The notes under the pieces: generated by a model
The model's database searches: none
The model's input: only the letters and a program-made list of their open reading frames with translations
What the model was told of the DNA's origin: nothing
Position numbers and translations under genes: made by a program
NCBI RefSeq assembly: GCF_008370345.1
Contig: NZ_VTUU01000001.1
Coordinates: forward strand, 482,223-546,222
Reading direction: 5' to 3'
DNA from: Marinobacter salinexigens
GTDB lineage: Bacteria > Pseudomonadota > Gammaproteobacteria > Pseudomonadales > Oleiphilaceae
DNA length: 64,000 nt
Shown here: piece after piece, positions 46,601-56,153 of the stretch
Position numbering within the stretch: the stretch's first letter is position 1
Layout: every line of letters starts with the position of its first letter

Positions 46601-47261
46601 CGCCAGGCCCGGTCTCTGGTTGTGATTCAGTTGGGGACGATTCCGTCTCGGGCCTTGGCACGGTACTGATTTCCACTCGCCGATTCATGGCCCTGGAGTC
46701 CGCATCCGCATTGGGAACCACCGGATGGTTCTGGCCGAAGGCTGCGGCGAATACCCGGTCTTTAGGCAGCCCCTTGTCGATCAACGCTCGGGTGACGGTG
46801 AGCGCCCGCTGGGCTGAAAGCCCCCAGTTGTCGCCGTAGCGGTTGCCGCTGTGGATAGGCAGGTCATCCGTGAAGCCACTGACCATCAGCAGTTCGTTGT
46901 GATGCTCGAGATAGGTGCCGAGCGGCTCCACCAGAGATTGCAGAACGTCTTCGCCGTCCGCCTGGAGCTGATCTGAGTTCAGCTGGAACAGCACGTTCCC
47001 ACTGATACCAATTCGCCCGTCCCGGAACGTGACCAGCCCCTTGGTGAGCGGGTCTTCCAGTGCCTCTTCAAGGGCAATCCGACGCTGTTCTTCGGCCAGT
47101 CTGCGTTCTTTCTCTGCGGCCAGGGACTGGCTCAGCTCCAGTTGCACGCCAATAACCCAGACCAGAATCAGAACCAGAATGCCAACCAGGGCCGCCATCA
47201 GATCCGAGAAGATGGCCCAGACCGGCGTCGACTGCTGCTCGCCGTCATGAAGTTCCTCCAT
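46590..47261 (-). CDS. MotB/OmpA-like stator subunit of an uncharacterised motor
   Basis: 223 residues. One membrane helix lies at about 18-40 and carries an Asp at residue 20 (FSDLMAALVGILVLILV), the position of the proton-carrying Asp of MotB. A short coiled segment rich in Glu/Arg (45-75) leads to a periplasmic OmpA-like peptidoglycan-binding domain with GFTDDLPI, NWGLSAQRA and MNRRVEI. MotA-like partner gene lies directly upstream (1 bp overlap) and the DUF2894-like gene overlaps downstream. Resembles ZorB of Zorya systems, but flagellar MotB or TolR is also the same fold. Confidence 0.85.
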   Translation of the reverse strand: MEELHDGEQQSTPVWAIFSDLMAALVGILVLILVWVIGVQLELSQSLAAEKERRLAEEQRRIALEEALEDPLTKGLVTFRDGRIGISGNVLFQLNSDQLQADGEDVLQSLVEPLGTYLEHHNELLMVSGFTDDLPIHSGNRYGDNWGLSAQRALTVTRALIDKGLPKDRVFAAAFGQNHPVVPNADADSRAMNRRVEISTVPRPETESSPTESQPETGPGDDR

Positions 47262-49219
47262 CAGTTCGCCTCACTGGACGCGGGACCGGATGAGTGCAGT
47301 GCTACTACAGCATCAATCACATCTTTCTGGGAACTGACGCTGAGATCGATCACCTCCCGAGCCTGAGCGACGTAATAAGCCAACTGTTCGTCATGACGTG
47401 TAGTGGCGCTATCCAGAGCCTTTTGAATTTCTGCAAGACTTTCCTGCAGCTGGGCGTTGGACCGAATGAACTGCTCAACAGCTACCTCGAAGGACTCGCT
47501 GAGGGCGCCAACCTCCAGGCTGCTGCCGGAAATGTCCTCGCCCAGTCTGCCCAGTTGCTGACTTTGCTCATTGACCAGTGTGCTGAAGCGCTCGCTGATG
47601 CCTGCGAGGGTTTCGCTGGCCCCGGATATCAGGCTGTCGACAGCCTGGCGCTGATCGTCGGCGCTGGTGCGCTGGCTTTCCAGCAGACCGTCGAGTTCCT
47701 CTACCAACCGTTTCCGTTCTTCGAGTAGTTCATTTTCCCGTTCACCGTTGCGGGTAATTTCCGTCTGCAATTGTTTGATGACTTCCGCGGCAGCTTTCGG
47801 GGTTTCGGAGGCGGTTTCGATCAGTCGTGTCATTGGCTCTTCCAGTGCCGTACCCAGTTCACTCAGATGTCGGGTAACCGTTGCTTCCAGCGAGGCTAGT
47901 CGCTCAGCTGCGGCCTCGCCCCTGGCCGCTTCCTGGTCGCGCAAAACGGACAACTGCTCGCTGACGGTGCTGGTCAGTGCTTCGAGGCCTGCGCTTTGTC
48001 TGGTCATCAGGATTCCGCTGGTTTCCAGCAACTGTTTGCCCGCTGTGGATAGCTGTTCGCGGAACTGTTCCTGATGGCTCTGAATGCTGTGTTCCATGGC
48101 GCTCAGCCATTGCTGCAGTTGCTCAAGCATCGCTTTCTGGCTGCGCTGACTGTGCTCTCTCTCGGCCTGATGAAGTTCTGTGCTTGCCTTCTGCTGAGCG
48201 TCCAGATTCTGCTGCCAGCGATTACCGGCTTCAGCGGTGGTTGTCTGGAACGCTTCGATAATCTGCCCAAGCCGGGTTTCAGTGGTGGCGGACCAGCGGC
48301 TGTGCAGGGATTCCGCGTCGCGGGTGAGTTTATCCATGGCGGAGCCAACAATCGGCTCAATGCGTTCTGCTGCCTGCTGTGAGCTGGAGTCCAGAGCTTC
48401 CTTCAGTGATTGGGCAACGGAGTCCGCCAACGTCTGATAGTGAGTGCCAACGGTGCTATGAAACTCCTGCTGGTTTCGGGTTAGCGACTGTTCCAGTTGC
48501 TTGCCCAACTGCTCCATTCTGGCGGTCATGGTTTCCATGGCCGACGACATTTCCGGCAGTGCCCTGGCCTGGCTTTCCAGGGCGGAAAAAGCCTGGTGGC
48601 GCTGGTAGTCTGCGGACAGGTGGTGAAGTTTCTGACGCAGCGAGCGATCAAGCTTTCGGGAAACCTGTGAGCGATCACGCCGGCTCAGGGTTGAGGCGAG
48701 GCCCAGCATGGCAGAGGCCGCAACACCCGCAATGGATGTGCCGAAAGCGAGGCTAAGACCGGCGATCGGAGCGGCCAGAGAGCTCCTTATGACGCTGAGT
48801 TCAGTACTGCCATCCAGTGCAGAAGCCGCCCCGCTGAGGGTAACAATCATGCCGGCAAAGGTACCCAGCAAGCCGAGCATCACCAGAAGGCCTGTGAGGT
48901 AGGGAGTCAGTTGCGGCCCGGGTAATGCGGCGCCATGACCTTCCAGTCGGCGTTGCACGGCGAACTGGATGGGCTCTGGCAGGCCGTCCAGCCAGTTGTT
49001 GAGCTGATCTTCGGAGGTGGGCGCCTGATCCAGTCGGTCGGACAGCTTCAGTGTGGTGCTGCGAAAGCCAACCAGTTCGCCAATACCAAGACAGAATACC
49101 GCACCGATAATGCCGGTAAATGCCAGCGCGAGCTGGTCCGAGCCGATAAAACCGGCGCCAATCCAGCACACCACGGCGAGGCCAATGGCGAAGGCAAGGG
49201 TGAAAAACAGTTTACTCAT
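47261..49219 (-). CDS. MotA/TolQ-like (DUF802) subunit with a long cytoplasmic tail
   Basis: 652 residues. Four membrane helices at about 5-25, 31-53, 103-127 and 143-175; the second pair carries MotA/TolQ family patterns (MLGLLGTFAGMIVTLSG; APIAGLSLAFGTSIAGVAASAMLG). The remaining ~470 residues are Gln/Glu/Ala/Leu-rich with heptad character, a long coiled-coil tail, as in ZorA. From memory this matches DUF802 proteins. With the Asp-bearing MotB-like protein it should form an ion-driven rotary or force-generating complex. Overlaps the DUF3348-like gene by 4 bp and the MotB-like gene by 1 bp. Confidence 0.82.
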   Translation of the reverse strand: MSKLFFTLAFAIGLAVVCWIGAGFIGSDQLALAFTGIIGAVFCLGIGELVGFRSTTLKLSDRLDQAPTSEDQLNNWLDGLPEPIQFAVQRRLEGHGAALPGPQLTPYLTGLLVMLGLLGTFAGMIVTLSGAASALDGSTELSVIRSSLAAPIAGLSLAFGTSIAGVAASAMLGLASTLSRRDRSQVSRKLDRSLRQKLHHLSADYQRHQAFSALESQARALPEMSSAMETMTARMEQLGKQLEQSLTRNQQEFHSTVGTHYQTLADSVAQSLKEALDSSSQQAAERIEPIVGSAMDKLTRDAESLHSRWSATTETRLGQIIEAFQTTTAEAGNRWQQNLDAQQKASTELHQAEREHSQRSQKAMLEQLQQWLSAMEHSIQSHQEQFREQLSTAGKQLLETSGILMTRQSAGLEALTSTVSEQLSVLRDQEAARGEAAAERLASLEATVTRHLSELGTALEEPMTRLIETASETPKAAAEVIKQLQTEITRNGERENELLEERKRLVEELDGLLESQRTSADDQRQAVDSLISGASETLAGISERFSTLVNEQSQQLGRLGEDISGSSLEVGALSESFEVAVEQFIRSNAQLQESLAEIQKALDSATTRHDEQLAYYVAQAREVIDLSVSSQKDVIDAVVALHSSGPASSEAN

Positions 49220-49908
49220 GGGGTGATGCTAACCTCATTGTGACAGGCTTCGAGAAGACCAAGTACCGGCTCCAGCCGAACGTCCAGTTCAGCGAGTAAC
49301 AGATTCTGCGCTTCCTCACAGTAACGGTAGAGCCAGCTATCCGGATTGGCCCCGGAGGCGGATTCCTGCTCGAAGGATGTATGCAAGGACTGGAAGCGTT
49401 GTTCCAGTACCCTTGGAATTTGTGCAAAGCACTGGCCGGTGTACGCGGCCATGGTGTGGTCAAACACAGAGTCTATTTCTGCCAGTCGAGCCAGGGTCTG
49501 CCCCTGATCTCGCATGGCCTTGCGTACTTTGTCCCGCAACTGGCGGGTAGTCGCTGCAATTTTGCGTTGGCTGGCCAGCAGGGCGTTGATGTAAGGCTCG
49601 GAGCTGGTGTCATCCCCGGCTTCAATATCGCTGCCATAAGTTCTGGTTCTTTTGGCCAATGCCCTGCGGGTGTTCGCCAGTTCCCGCACCAAAAGCTCCA
49701 GCGTTCCGGCCTGTGGCACGCCCGGCTGTCGGGAGCGGAAGGCCTGGGCGGAATCCAGGCTCATGGTATCTCCCAGCCCGAACAACCGGCTCAGGCGTTC
49801 CCCGAAACAGGGCAGGTTGTCCCCGCTTGCAGGTGCACCCGCTGCAGACAGCAACTGCATGAGTCGGGCCGTGGATGACCCTGGGTCGGCAGAAATCGCT
49901 TGGCTCAT
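49216..49908 (-). CDS. DUF3348-like protein, first gene of the motor operon
   Basis: 230 residues from the ATG at 49908 (an ATG 20 codons upstream is possible; neither has a clear ribosome site). Soluble, mostly helical. Segments LVRELANTRRALAKR, YINALLASQRKIAATTRQLRDKVR and LYRYCEEAQNLLLAELDVRLEPVLGLLEA fit DUF3348 as I recall it. The C-terminal part carries many acidic and helical residues typical of a partner that docks on coiled coils. It overlaps the DUF802-like gene by 4 bp, so it is co-translated with the motor subunits. Function unknown. Confidence 0.7.
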   Translation of the reverse strand: MSQAISADPGSSTARLMQLLSAAGAPASGDNLPCFGERLSRLFGLGDTMSLDSAQAFRSRQPGVPQAGTLELLVRELANTRRALAKRTRTYGSDIEAGDDTSSEPYINALLASQRKIAATTRQLRDKVRKAMRDQGQTLARLAEIDSVFDHTMAAYTGQCFAQIPRVLEQRFQSLHTSFEQESASGANPDSWLYRYCEEAQNLLLAELDVRLEPVLGLLEACHNEVSITP

Positions 49909-50108
49909 CGCTGATGATTCATCTGGGAAACGGTTGAATATGGTGCCGGGTCGTCCGGAGAGCACCATTTTACTGGGTAAAGGGCGGGAATGATAATGAC
50001 CGAAGCGTCAGACGCACAGTGGTTCTGAAAATGCGTATGTTGCAATTTCCGGTTGCGGGTCAATTATAGATAGTCAGATACCCGTCTCTCATTCATGTGA
50101 GGATCGCA

Positions 50109-51068
50109 ATGGACTTCAAGGACTATTACGCCGTGCTCGGTGTGAGCGAGTCTGCCTCTCCCGAGGAGATCAAGAAGGCCTACCGGAAGCAGGCCCGAAA
50201 GTATCATCCGGATGTCAGTAAAGAGGAAAACGCCGACGAGAAATTCAAGGATGTCGGTGAGGCCTATGAAGTGCTGAAAGACCCGGAGAAGCGAGCTGAA
50301 TACGATCAGTTGAGAAAGTACGGTGCCCGTCCTGATGGTTCCTTTGAACCGCCGCCAGGCTGGAAGAGTGCGTCGGGCTTTGGTGGTGGCGGATATACCG
50401 AAGCCGATGCCCGCCAGTTCAGTGATTTCTTTGAGGAAATCTTTGGTGGTGGCCATCAGCGTGGCTACTCTGGTGGCGGATTCCGTCAGAGTATGCGCAT
50501 GCGGGGAGAAGATGTTCATGCCCGCCTGGCCCTGTTCCTCGAAGAAGTGTTCCAGGGCTGTGAAAAGCAGGTTTCCTTTACCGTGTATGAGTCCGATGCT
50601 CATGGTCACGCGGTGCCCCGACAGAAAACCCTGAAGGTGAAAATCCCGGCCGGCATGCGTGAGGGACAGCATTTGCGGCTGAAAGGGCAGGGTTCTCCCG
50701 GTGCAGGGGGAGGTGATTCCGGTGACTTGTTGCTGGAGATAGAATTGGCGCCACATCCGACCTTCGCCGTGGAAGGACGGGATATTCTCGTCACCGTCCC
50801 TATAGCGCCCTGGGAAGCGGCGTTGGGTGCCTCGGTTACAGTCCCTACGGTTGGCTCGAAAGTGAACCTGAAAGTGCCGAAGGGGTCATCCAGCGGCCGC
50901 AAGCTCAGGCTCAAAGGTAAGGGCTTTCCGGGCCAGCACCCTGGCGATCAGATCGTGGTGCTGCAGGTGGTGATGCCCGAACAGCATACACCTGAAGCCG
51001 AAAAGCTTTATGAGCAGCTGGCTGAGGCCGAAAAGAACTTCAATCCGCGAAGCAAGCTGCATGTATAA
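50109..51068 (+). CDS. cbpA: CbpA, DnaJ-type co-chaperone
   Basis: 319 residues: J domain with HPD at residues ~35-37 ([20 protein letters not shown]), a Gly-rich linker (about 90-125) and the C-terminal substrate-binding domains ([38 protein letters not shown]). No zinc-finger cysteines, which separates it from DnaJ. CbpA works with DnaK and binds curved DNA in stationary phase in E. coli. The ATG at 50109 follows GAGG; a GTG four codons earlier is possible. Followed 12 bp later by cbpM, its inhibitor. Confidence 0.95.
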   Translation: MDFKDYYAVLGVSESASPEEIKKAYRKQARKYHPDVSKEENADEKFKDVGEAYEVLKDPEKRAEYDQLRKYGARPDGSFEPPPGWKSASGFGGGGYTEADARQFSDFFEEIFGGGHQRGYSGGGFRQSMRMRGEDVHARLALFLEEVFQGCEKQVSFTVYESDAHGHAVPRQKTLKVKIPAGMREGQHLRLKGQGSPGAGGGDSGDLLLEIELAPHPTFAVEGRDILVTVPIAPWEAALGASVTVPTVGSKVNLKVPKGSSSGRKLRLKGKGFPGQHPGDQIVVLQVVMPEQHTPEAEKLYEQLAEAEKNFNPRSKLHV

Positions 51069-51080
51069 CGGAGGCAGGGG

Positions 51081-51440
51081 ATGAGCAGGACAATGAACAT
51101 ACTGACCGTTGATCTGGTGGATTCCGGAGCCCGATATACGCTCCGCGAAGTCTGTGAACGGGGCGGCTGCCATGCGGAGCTGGTGATTAAAATGGTGAGC
51201 TACGGCATTGTTGAACCTATTGCTCCTGCTGAGGGTACCCCCGAACTCCAGTGGGAATTCGATGTGTCAGCATTGGCGAGGCTGCAGAAAGCTCTGCGGC
51301 TACAGAGGGATCTGAACATCAACCTGGCCGGGTTGGCGATGTCTTTGGACCTTCTCGATGAGGTCGAAATCATGCGAAAGGAAATCGCACAGTTACGGCA
51401 ACAGTTGGCCCAGTGTTATGGTGGGTCAAGCGGCCACTGA
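51081..51440 (+). CDS. cbpM: CbpM, modulator of CbpA
   Basis: 119 residues with a MerR-like winged helix (YTLREVCERGGCHAELVIKMVSYGIVEP) followed by helices (RLQKALRLQRDLNINLAGLAMSLDLLDEVEIM). CbpM binds the J domain of CbpA and blocks its activation of DnaK. GGAGG precedes the ATG. The gene directly follows cbpA, as is usual. Its last 25 bp overlap the converging binding-protein gene. Confidence 0.92.
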   Translation: MSRTMNILTVDLVDSGARYTLREVCERGGCHAELVIKMVSYGIVEPIAPAEGTPELQWEFDVSALARLQKALRLQRDLNINLAGLAMSLDLLDEVEIMRKEIAQLRQQLAQCYGGSSGH

Positions 51441-52216
51441 GGTTCAAAGATTTTTTCCAGGGTGCCGTCCTCGCGCATTGCGGCGATGGCGGCGTTCAGT
51501 TCACCGTATCGTTCGATGACGGGGGAAACAGCTGATAGCCCGATAAAGATGGGGTCGGTTGTAAACGGGCCGGCTGCATATTCAAGTCTTGCCCGCAGGT
51601 CAGGATGGTCTTTCAGTGCGTACTCGCCGGTCAGCTGGGTGGCCACCACGATATCAACGCGCCCCAGATCCAGTCGCTTCAGATTGCTGATAAGGTCCGG
51701 GCCTGTGTCGATAGTCAGGTGGTGATTCTCTACCGCATCATCGAACGCTTTGCCATAGTTGACTCCGGAGACGGTGCCGATGCGCAACCCCTGGAAATCC
51801 TCGAAGGAAGCGAATGACCGATCTAACTCCCCGTTCCGGCGAGACCAGATCAGTTTCGCTGCACGATGCACTGGATCAGGGAAAACCAGATACTGGGCTC
51901 GCTCCAGGTTGTGAGTAAGCAGCATGACGCCGTCAAATTCCCCGACTTTCGCCCAGTGGAGGCAACGCTTCCAGGGCGCCAGCATCAACTCGAACGTAAA
52001 CCCTGTCCTGTATTCCAGCTCTCTGAACAGAGCCACAGCGATACCTTCGGTTGGCGAGTGACCGGCCTTGCCCATCGTGTAAGGCGGCCACGCCACCTCA
52101 CAGAAGCGATATGTTGAGTGGTCATTGGCGTTGGCAGGCTGCACCTGAGCACAGAAAAGGGCTGCAGTAAGAACCCACTGTGGGGAAAAAACACTTCCGG
52201 TCATCCTTTTAAACAT
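51416..52216 (-). CDS. Solitary periplasmic substrate-binding protein (SBP family 3)
   Basis: 266 residues with a signal peptide (about 1-31, ending PANANDH). The first binding segment YRFCEVAWPPYTMG and the regions FELMLAPWKRCLHWAKVGEFDGVMLLT and GLRIGTVSGVNYG are of the SBP family 3 type. No transporter genes adjoin, so it may be a sensor or scavenging protein rather than an ABC component; similar proteins occur widely in marine gammaproteobacteria. Ligand unknown. The 3' end overlaps cbpM by 25 bp on the other strand. Confidence 0.82.
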   Translation of the reverse strand: MFKRMTGSVFSPQWVLTAALFCAQVQPANANDHSTYRFCEVAWPPYTMGKAGHSPTEGIAVALFRELEYRTGFTFELMLAPWKRCLHWAKVGEFDGVMLLTHNLERAQYLVFPDPVHRAAKLIWSRRNGELDRSFASFEDFQGLRIGTVSGVNYGKAFDDAVENHHLTIDTGPDLISNLKRLDLGRVDIVVATQLTGEYALKDHPDLRARLEYAAGPFTTDPIFIGLSAVSPVIERYGELNAAIAAMREDGTLEKIFEPQWPLDPP

Positions 52217-52435
52217 ACAGCCTCCTGTCCTTCCCGACAGTATAGTTGTGCTTTGAGCAGGGCGTTATGTTCGTTTTTGTAGCGAAATTGGGCCTTGGAT
52301 ACAGAACTGTGCGATGGGAACTGCTCTCATGGCTGGTCAACGCAATGAATTTTCCTTATTTTGTTGGAACTTATGCCGGGTATAAAGGATCTTAGCAATC
52401 CGAAAGACCAAATCGAGACAGTAAGGAGATTGTGA

Positions 52436-53167
52436 ATGGGTGAAGCTAAACGCAGGAAGGAAACCGGAGCGCCGGCGCCCAGAAAAACGGGTTCAAAAAA
52501 GCCCCTGTTGATCGGTATTGGTGTGCTGGTGGTGGCCGCGGTGGTCTTTGGGCTGTCGTTTCTGACGGCGACACCTGAGCCAACATCCGGCGAGCTACCG
52601 GTTGCGGCGCCGAACGCCAAGCCCTTCCCGTCGGAACTGGATCAGTACGGTGTATCGATAGGTAGTGAAGACGCGCCGGTTGTGGTTCGGGAATTTGCAG
52701 ACTACCAGTGCCCGGCCTGCGCCCGCTTTGCCGAGGCAACCCAGAAACTGAAGCAGCAGTACGTTGAAGCGGGCAAGGTGCGCTTCATCTATTTCGAACT
52801 GCCGTTACAGCAGCACCAGAATGCCATGCCTGCGGCGCAGGCAGCTCGATGTGCCGGTGACCAGGAGGCCTACTGGGAAATGCACGAAAAGCTCTTCGAT
52901 GCCCAGAGCGACTGGAGTGGTTCGAATGACCCAGTGGCCACATTCAGCCGCTATGCTGGTGATCTTGGGTTGCAGGAACCCCGTTTCCGCCGCTGTATGA
53001 CCACCGAACTGCATCGTGAAGCCATTGAACAGAGCCGCCAGATTGCCGTGCAGATGAAAGTGATGAGCACACCGACCGTGCTGGTGGACAACATTCAGCT
53101 CACCCGTCCGGGATGGGGCCAGTTGTCTGCGGTTGTTGAGCGGGAACTGGCGGGCTCCGCGCAGTAA
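52436..53167 (+). CDS. DsbA family thiol-disulfide oxidoreductase, membrane-anchored
   Basis: 243 residues: a basic N-terminus (MGEAKRRKET), one membrane helix at about 22-43 (PLLIGIGVLVVAAVVFGLSF) and a periplasmic thioredoxin-like domain with the active site CPAC in FADYQCPACARF (about residue 95), helical insert, and the cis-Pro MSTPTVLV. This arrangement resembles DsbA-like proteins of the BdbD/DsbG-like group. It oxidises or isomerises cysteines in exported proteins; which direction is not clear. AAGGAG lies 8 bp upstream of the ATG. Confidence 0.88.
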   Translation: MGEAKRRKETGAPAPRKTGSKKPLLIGIGVLVVAAVVFGLSFLTATPEPTSGELPVAAPNAKPFPSELDQYGVSIGSEDAPVVVREFADYQCPACARFAEATQKLKQQYVEAGKVRFIYFELPLQQHQNAMPAAQAARCAGDQEAYWEMHEKLFDAQSDWSGSNDPVATFSRYAGDLGLQEPRFRRCMTTELHREAIEQSRQIAVQMKVMSTPTVLVDNIQLTRPGWGQLSAVVERELAGSAQ

Positions 53168-53172
53168 TCCTC

Positions 53173-53197
53173 GGGGTGGCCCGTCTTTCGGGCAACC
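53173..53197 (+). terminator. Possible terminator after the DsbA-like gene
   Basis: GGGT-G-GCCCG, loop TCTTT, CGGGC-A-ACCC (53173-53197): a nine-pair stem with one mismatched pair (G/A), 5 bp after the stop. The T tract that would follow is missing, so efficiency is doubtful. Confidence 0.5.
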
Positions 53198-53337
53198 CGC
53201 ACTTGCACCCGGCCCAGAGTTGGTTAAAATTTGCGCCCACTCTGGCCCGGGTGCCTGATCCGCACCTGATGACCTTCCAGAGATAGTCTATCCCCAATCA
53301 TGCTCCGGATTTACGATCCGGCTCGCAGGAGAATGTT

Positions 53338-54363
53338 ATGAGTAACACGAATAATGTCGTGGTCTGCGCGATGTATAAATTCGCAGTCCTGAACGATTAC
53401 GAATCCCTTCGCCAGCCGCTGCTGGATCTGATGCTTCAGAAAGACGTGCATGGCACCTTGCTGCTGGCTCGGGAAGGCATTAATGGCACTGTTGCTGGCA
53501 GCCGTGAAGCCATTGATGCGGTCAAAGCCTGGATTGGCAGTGACGACCGTTTCAACGGCATCGACTACAAAGAGTCGTTTGTGGACATCCAGCCCTTCAA
53601 ACGCACCAAAGTGAAGCTCAAGAAAGAGATTGTTACCATGGGTGTTGAAGGTATCGACCCGAAACGGATTGTGGGTACCTATGTCGAACCGAAAGAGTGG
53701 AACGACCTGATTTCCGATCCTGACGTGGTTCTGGTGGACACCCGTAACCAGTACGAAGTAGAGATTGGTACCTTTCAGAACGCTGTAAATCCTGCGACGG
53801 ACACCTTCCGTGAGTTCCCGGACTACGTGAAACAGAACCTGGACCCGGCCAAACACAAGAAGGTCGCCATGTTCTGCACCGGTGGTATCCGCTGTGAGAA
53901 GTCCACTGCCTATCTGAAAGAGCAGGGTTTTGAAGAGGTTTACCATCTCAAGGGTGGGATTCTCAAATATCTGGAAGATGTCCCCAAAGAACAAAGCCTC
54001 TGGCACGGAGAGTGCTTCGTATTTGATGACAGGGTTACTGTTAATCACGACCTTGAGCGTGGCGAATACGACCAGTGCCACGCCTGCCGTCGGCCGATTA
54101 CCGAAGAAGACAAGGAACGGCCGGAATATGAGCAGGGTGTCAGCTGTCACCAGTGCATTGATTCCCTGACCGAAGAGCAGAAAGCCCGGTTTGCGGAGCG
54201 CGAGCGCCAGATTCGTCTGGCCCGGGAACGCGGTGAGGAACACGTGGGTGGTGAGGCCGCTCGCATCATCGCCGAGCGCAAGGCATTGAAGAAGGCCGAA
54301 CGTGAGCGTCAGGCACAGAAAAGTCTGGCGGGCGAAAAGACTCGTACAACGGATAACGCCTGA
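53338..54363 (+). CDS. trhO: tRNA uridine(34) hydroxylase TrhO (rhodanese family, YceA)
   Basis: 341 residues: an N-terminal ferredoxin-like domain, a rhodanese domain ([18 protein letters not shown] near 131) with the active-site Cys in [12 protein letters not shown] (about residue 180), and a C-terminal basic tail with [13 protein letters not shown] and CHQC, a probable zinc site. TrhO hydroxylates U34 of tRNA to 5-hydroxyuridine, independent of prephenate. The tail beyond residue 300 is rich in Glu/Lys/Arg. It is followed 20 bp later by a DUF481 gene. Confidence 0.93.
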   Translation: MSNTNNVVVCAMYKFAVLNDYESLRQPLLDLMLQKDVHGTLLLAREGINGTVAGSREAIDAVKAWIGSDDRFNGIDYKESFVDIQPFKRTKVKLKKEIVTMGVEGIDPKRIVGTYVEPKEWNDLISDPDVVLVDTRNQYEVEIGTFQNAVNPATDTFREFPDYVKQNLDPAKHKKVAMFCTGGIRCEKSTAYLKEQGFEEVYHLKGGILKYLEDVPKEQSLWHGECFVFDDRVTVNHDLERGEYDQCHACRRPITEEDKERPEYEQGVSCHQCIDSLTEEQKARFAERERQIRLARERGEEHVGGEAARIIAERKALKKAERERQAQKSLAGEKTRTTDNA

Positions 54364-54383
54364 CAAAACCGAAAGGAGACTTT

Positions 54384-55115
54384 ATGCGTATCAGACATTC
54401 CGTCATTGTGGCCGCCATCGCAGCAGCGCCTCTGGCGCACGCTGAAACGGGGGACAACTGGAAAGGTGAGGCTGAACTGGGAGTGCTGATCTCCTCGGGC
54501 AACACCGATGAGACCATCGTAAATGGCCGCTTGGGTCTGGCCCATGAAGTCGAGAAGTGGCGGAGTACCGGGGAATTGAGTTCCAAGTACTCCGAAACTG
54601 AAAATGAAACTACCGCAGAGGAGTATCGGGCCTCTGCGGAAACGGACTACAAATTCGACGAGCGCCAGTACTGGTTTTTGCGCGGCGCTTACGAGGATGA
54701 TCGCTTTTCCGGGTACGACTTCGAGTCTTCAGTGACCACCGGTTATGGTAACCGGGTCTGGCAATCCGGTGACCGCTCGTTTCTGGACCTCTCGGCCGGT
54801 GCCGGTTATCGCTATAACAAGCTGGATATGGTCAACGCAGAAGGTGAAGACACCGAGAAGGAAGCCATTGCGCGGCTGGCGGGGCAGTTCGATTATGCCT
54901 TGTCCGATAACGCTCTGTTTCGCCAGAAACTGAGTACCGAAGTGGGTCTGGATGAGAACAATACCATCACCGAATCGGAAACCGCGCTGCAGGCAAACGT
55001 CGTTGGCAACCTGTCCATGAAAGCCGCCTACCGGGTGAAGCATGTGTCTGATCCCCCCGCCGGCTCCGAAAGCACTGATAAGGAACTGTCCCTGTCCCTG
55101 CTTTACGGATTCTGA
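54384..55115 (+). CDS. DUF481 family outer membrane protein (YdiY-like)
   Basis: 243 residues with a signal peptide (about 1-20, ending AHAE) and a beta-barrel-like sequence with alternating residues, Trp/Tyr-rich (GELSSKYSETENETTAEEYR; YWFLRGAYEDDRFSG), ending LSLLYGF with the terminal Phe. DUF481 proteins are small outer-membrane barrels; E. coli YdiY is acid-induced. AAAGGAG ribosome site. Its stop codon ends one base before the end of the converging YbgA-like gene. Confidence 0.9.
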   Translation: MRIRHSVIVAAIAAAPLAHAETGDNWKGEAELGVLISSGNTDETIVNGRLGLAHEVEKWRSTGELSSKYSETENETTAEEYRASAETDYKFDERQYWFLRGAYEDDRFSGYDFESSVTTGYGNRVWQSGDRSFLDLSAGAGYRYNKLDMVNAEGEDTEKEAIARLAGQFDYALSDNALFRQKLSTEVGLDENNTITESETALQANVVGNLSMKAAYRVKHVSDPPAGSESTDKELSLSLLYGF

Positions 55116-56063
55116 TCAGACGTTGTTCCTGAGGCCCAATTCATCCGGATAGGGCGTCAGGTACTTCTGAACGTGCAGATAGTCCACCGGTTCCCGGCGC
55201 TGCGCCATCCGCAGCAGCGTCATGGGAACCACCAGCGGTACCTCGCCCCGTCGGTAAGCTTCCATCTGCTCCAGCAGCACCTTGCGATCCTCGTCGCCCA
55301 TGGAATCCCGCAAATAACCCATCAGATGCTGCATCGCGTTCATATGTGAGCCACGGCTGACTTTCTGGCTCATGGCGTCCATGAACAGATGAATATACTT
55401 GTCTGCGATGCTCTCCAGCGGTTCCGATTTAAGGTCGCCCAGCATGGGGCCAAGCCGCCGGTAGATCTTCTCGCTATGAGCCAGTAGCTGGAATTTGTGG
55501 CGGGTGTGGAATTCAATCAGTGCCTGGGGAGTGAGTTGGGCGCCGGCTACGTTCTGCATCCAGTCATCGTAGGCGAAAACCCGCTCAATGAAGTTCTCCC
55601 TTAACTGGTCGTCGTTGAGGCGTCCTTCTTCTTCCACAGGCATCAGCGGATAGGTCCGCATCAAAGCCTCGGCAAACAGACCTTGCCCGTCTCGTCGAAT
55701 GACTTGCCCGTCCGGATTGTGGATTTTTATCCGCTCCATTCCACAGCTCGGTGATTTGGCCATCAGGATATAGCCACGGAGATCCATCAGCGTAGGCATG
55801 ATCTTCTCGATCACCGCCTGCATAGCTCTGGTGTGATCGGTGCTGCCTTTTGATTCGATTAAACGTATTCCGTCCGGATACTCCCGGAGATGGATGGCTG
55901 GCCTGGGCACGCCAAGTCCTGCGGCCATTTCCGGACAAACGGGGCGGAAGTCAAAGTGTCTGGCAAGAACCTGGGTGCAGAAACGGGAATGCTTGTGGCC
56001 ACCGTCGTGGCGAACCTCTTCTCCCAACAGACAGGTACTGATGCCAACGGGAATATCGCTCAC
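55116..56063 (-). CDS. DUF523/DUF1722 two-domain protein (YbgA-like)
   Basis: 315 residues. N-terminal DUF523 (about 1-150) with VGISTCLLGEEVRHDGGHKHSRF, CPEMAAGLGVPRPAI and SPSCG (ILMAKSPSCGM), whose cysteines may bind a metal or cluster. C-terminal DUF1722 (YbgA-like, about 165-305) with EFHTRHKFQLLAHS and MPVEEE before it. The fusion is common in gammaproteobacteria, sometimes next to photolyase genes, which are not here. Function unknown. Converges with the DUF481 gene, directly abutting. Confidence 0.88.
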   Translation of the reverse strand: MSDIPVGISTCLLGEEVRHDGGHKHSRFCTQVLARHFDFRPVCPEMAAGLGVPRPAIHLREYPDGIRLIESKGSTDHTRAMQAVIEKIMPTLMDLRGYILMAKSPSCGMERIKIHNPDGQVIRRDGQGLFAEALMRTYPLMPVEEEGRLNDDQLRENFIERVFAYDDWMQNVAGAQLTPQALIEFHTRHKFQLLAHSEKIYRRLGPMLGDLKSEPLESIADKYIHLFMDAMSQKVSRGSHMNAMQHLMGYLRDSMGDEDRKVLLEQMEAYRRGEVPLVVPMTLLRMAQRREPVDYLHVQKYLTPYPDELGLRNNV

Positions 56064-56153
56064 ATGAAGTCTCCGTGATGAAAACGGTCTGATTGATATG
56101 TGAAGGATGATACGGGCATTCAGTGTAAACCGATCATGCCCGGACTGTGAATG

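Noticed and set aside
45956..49908. Complete Zorya defence system
   Set aside because: Only the ZorAB-like pair is present; no ZorC, ZorD helicase or ZorE nuclease gene is seen, so it is reported as an uncharacterised motor operon.
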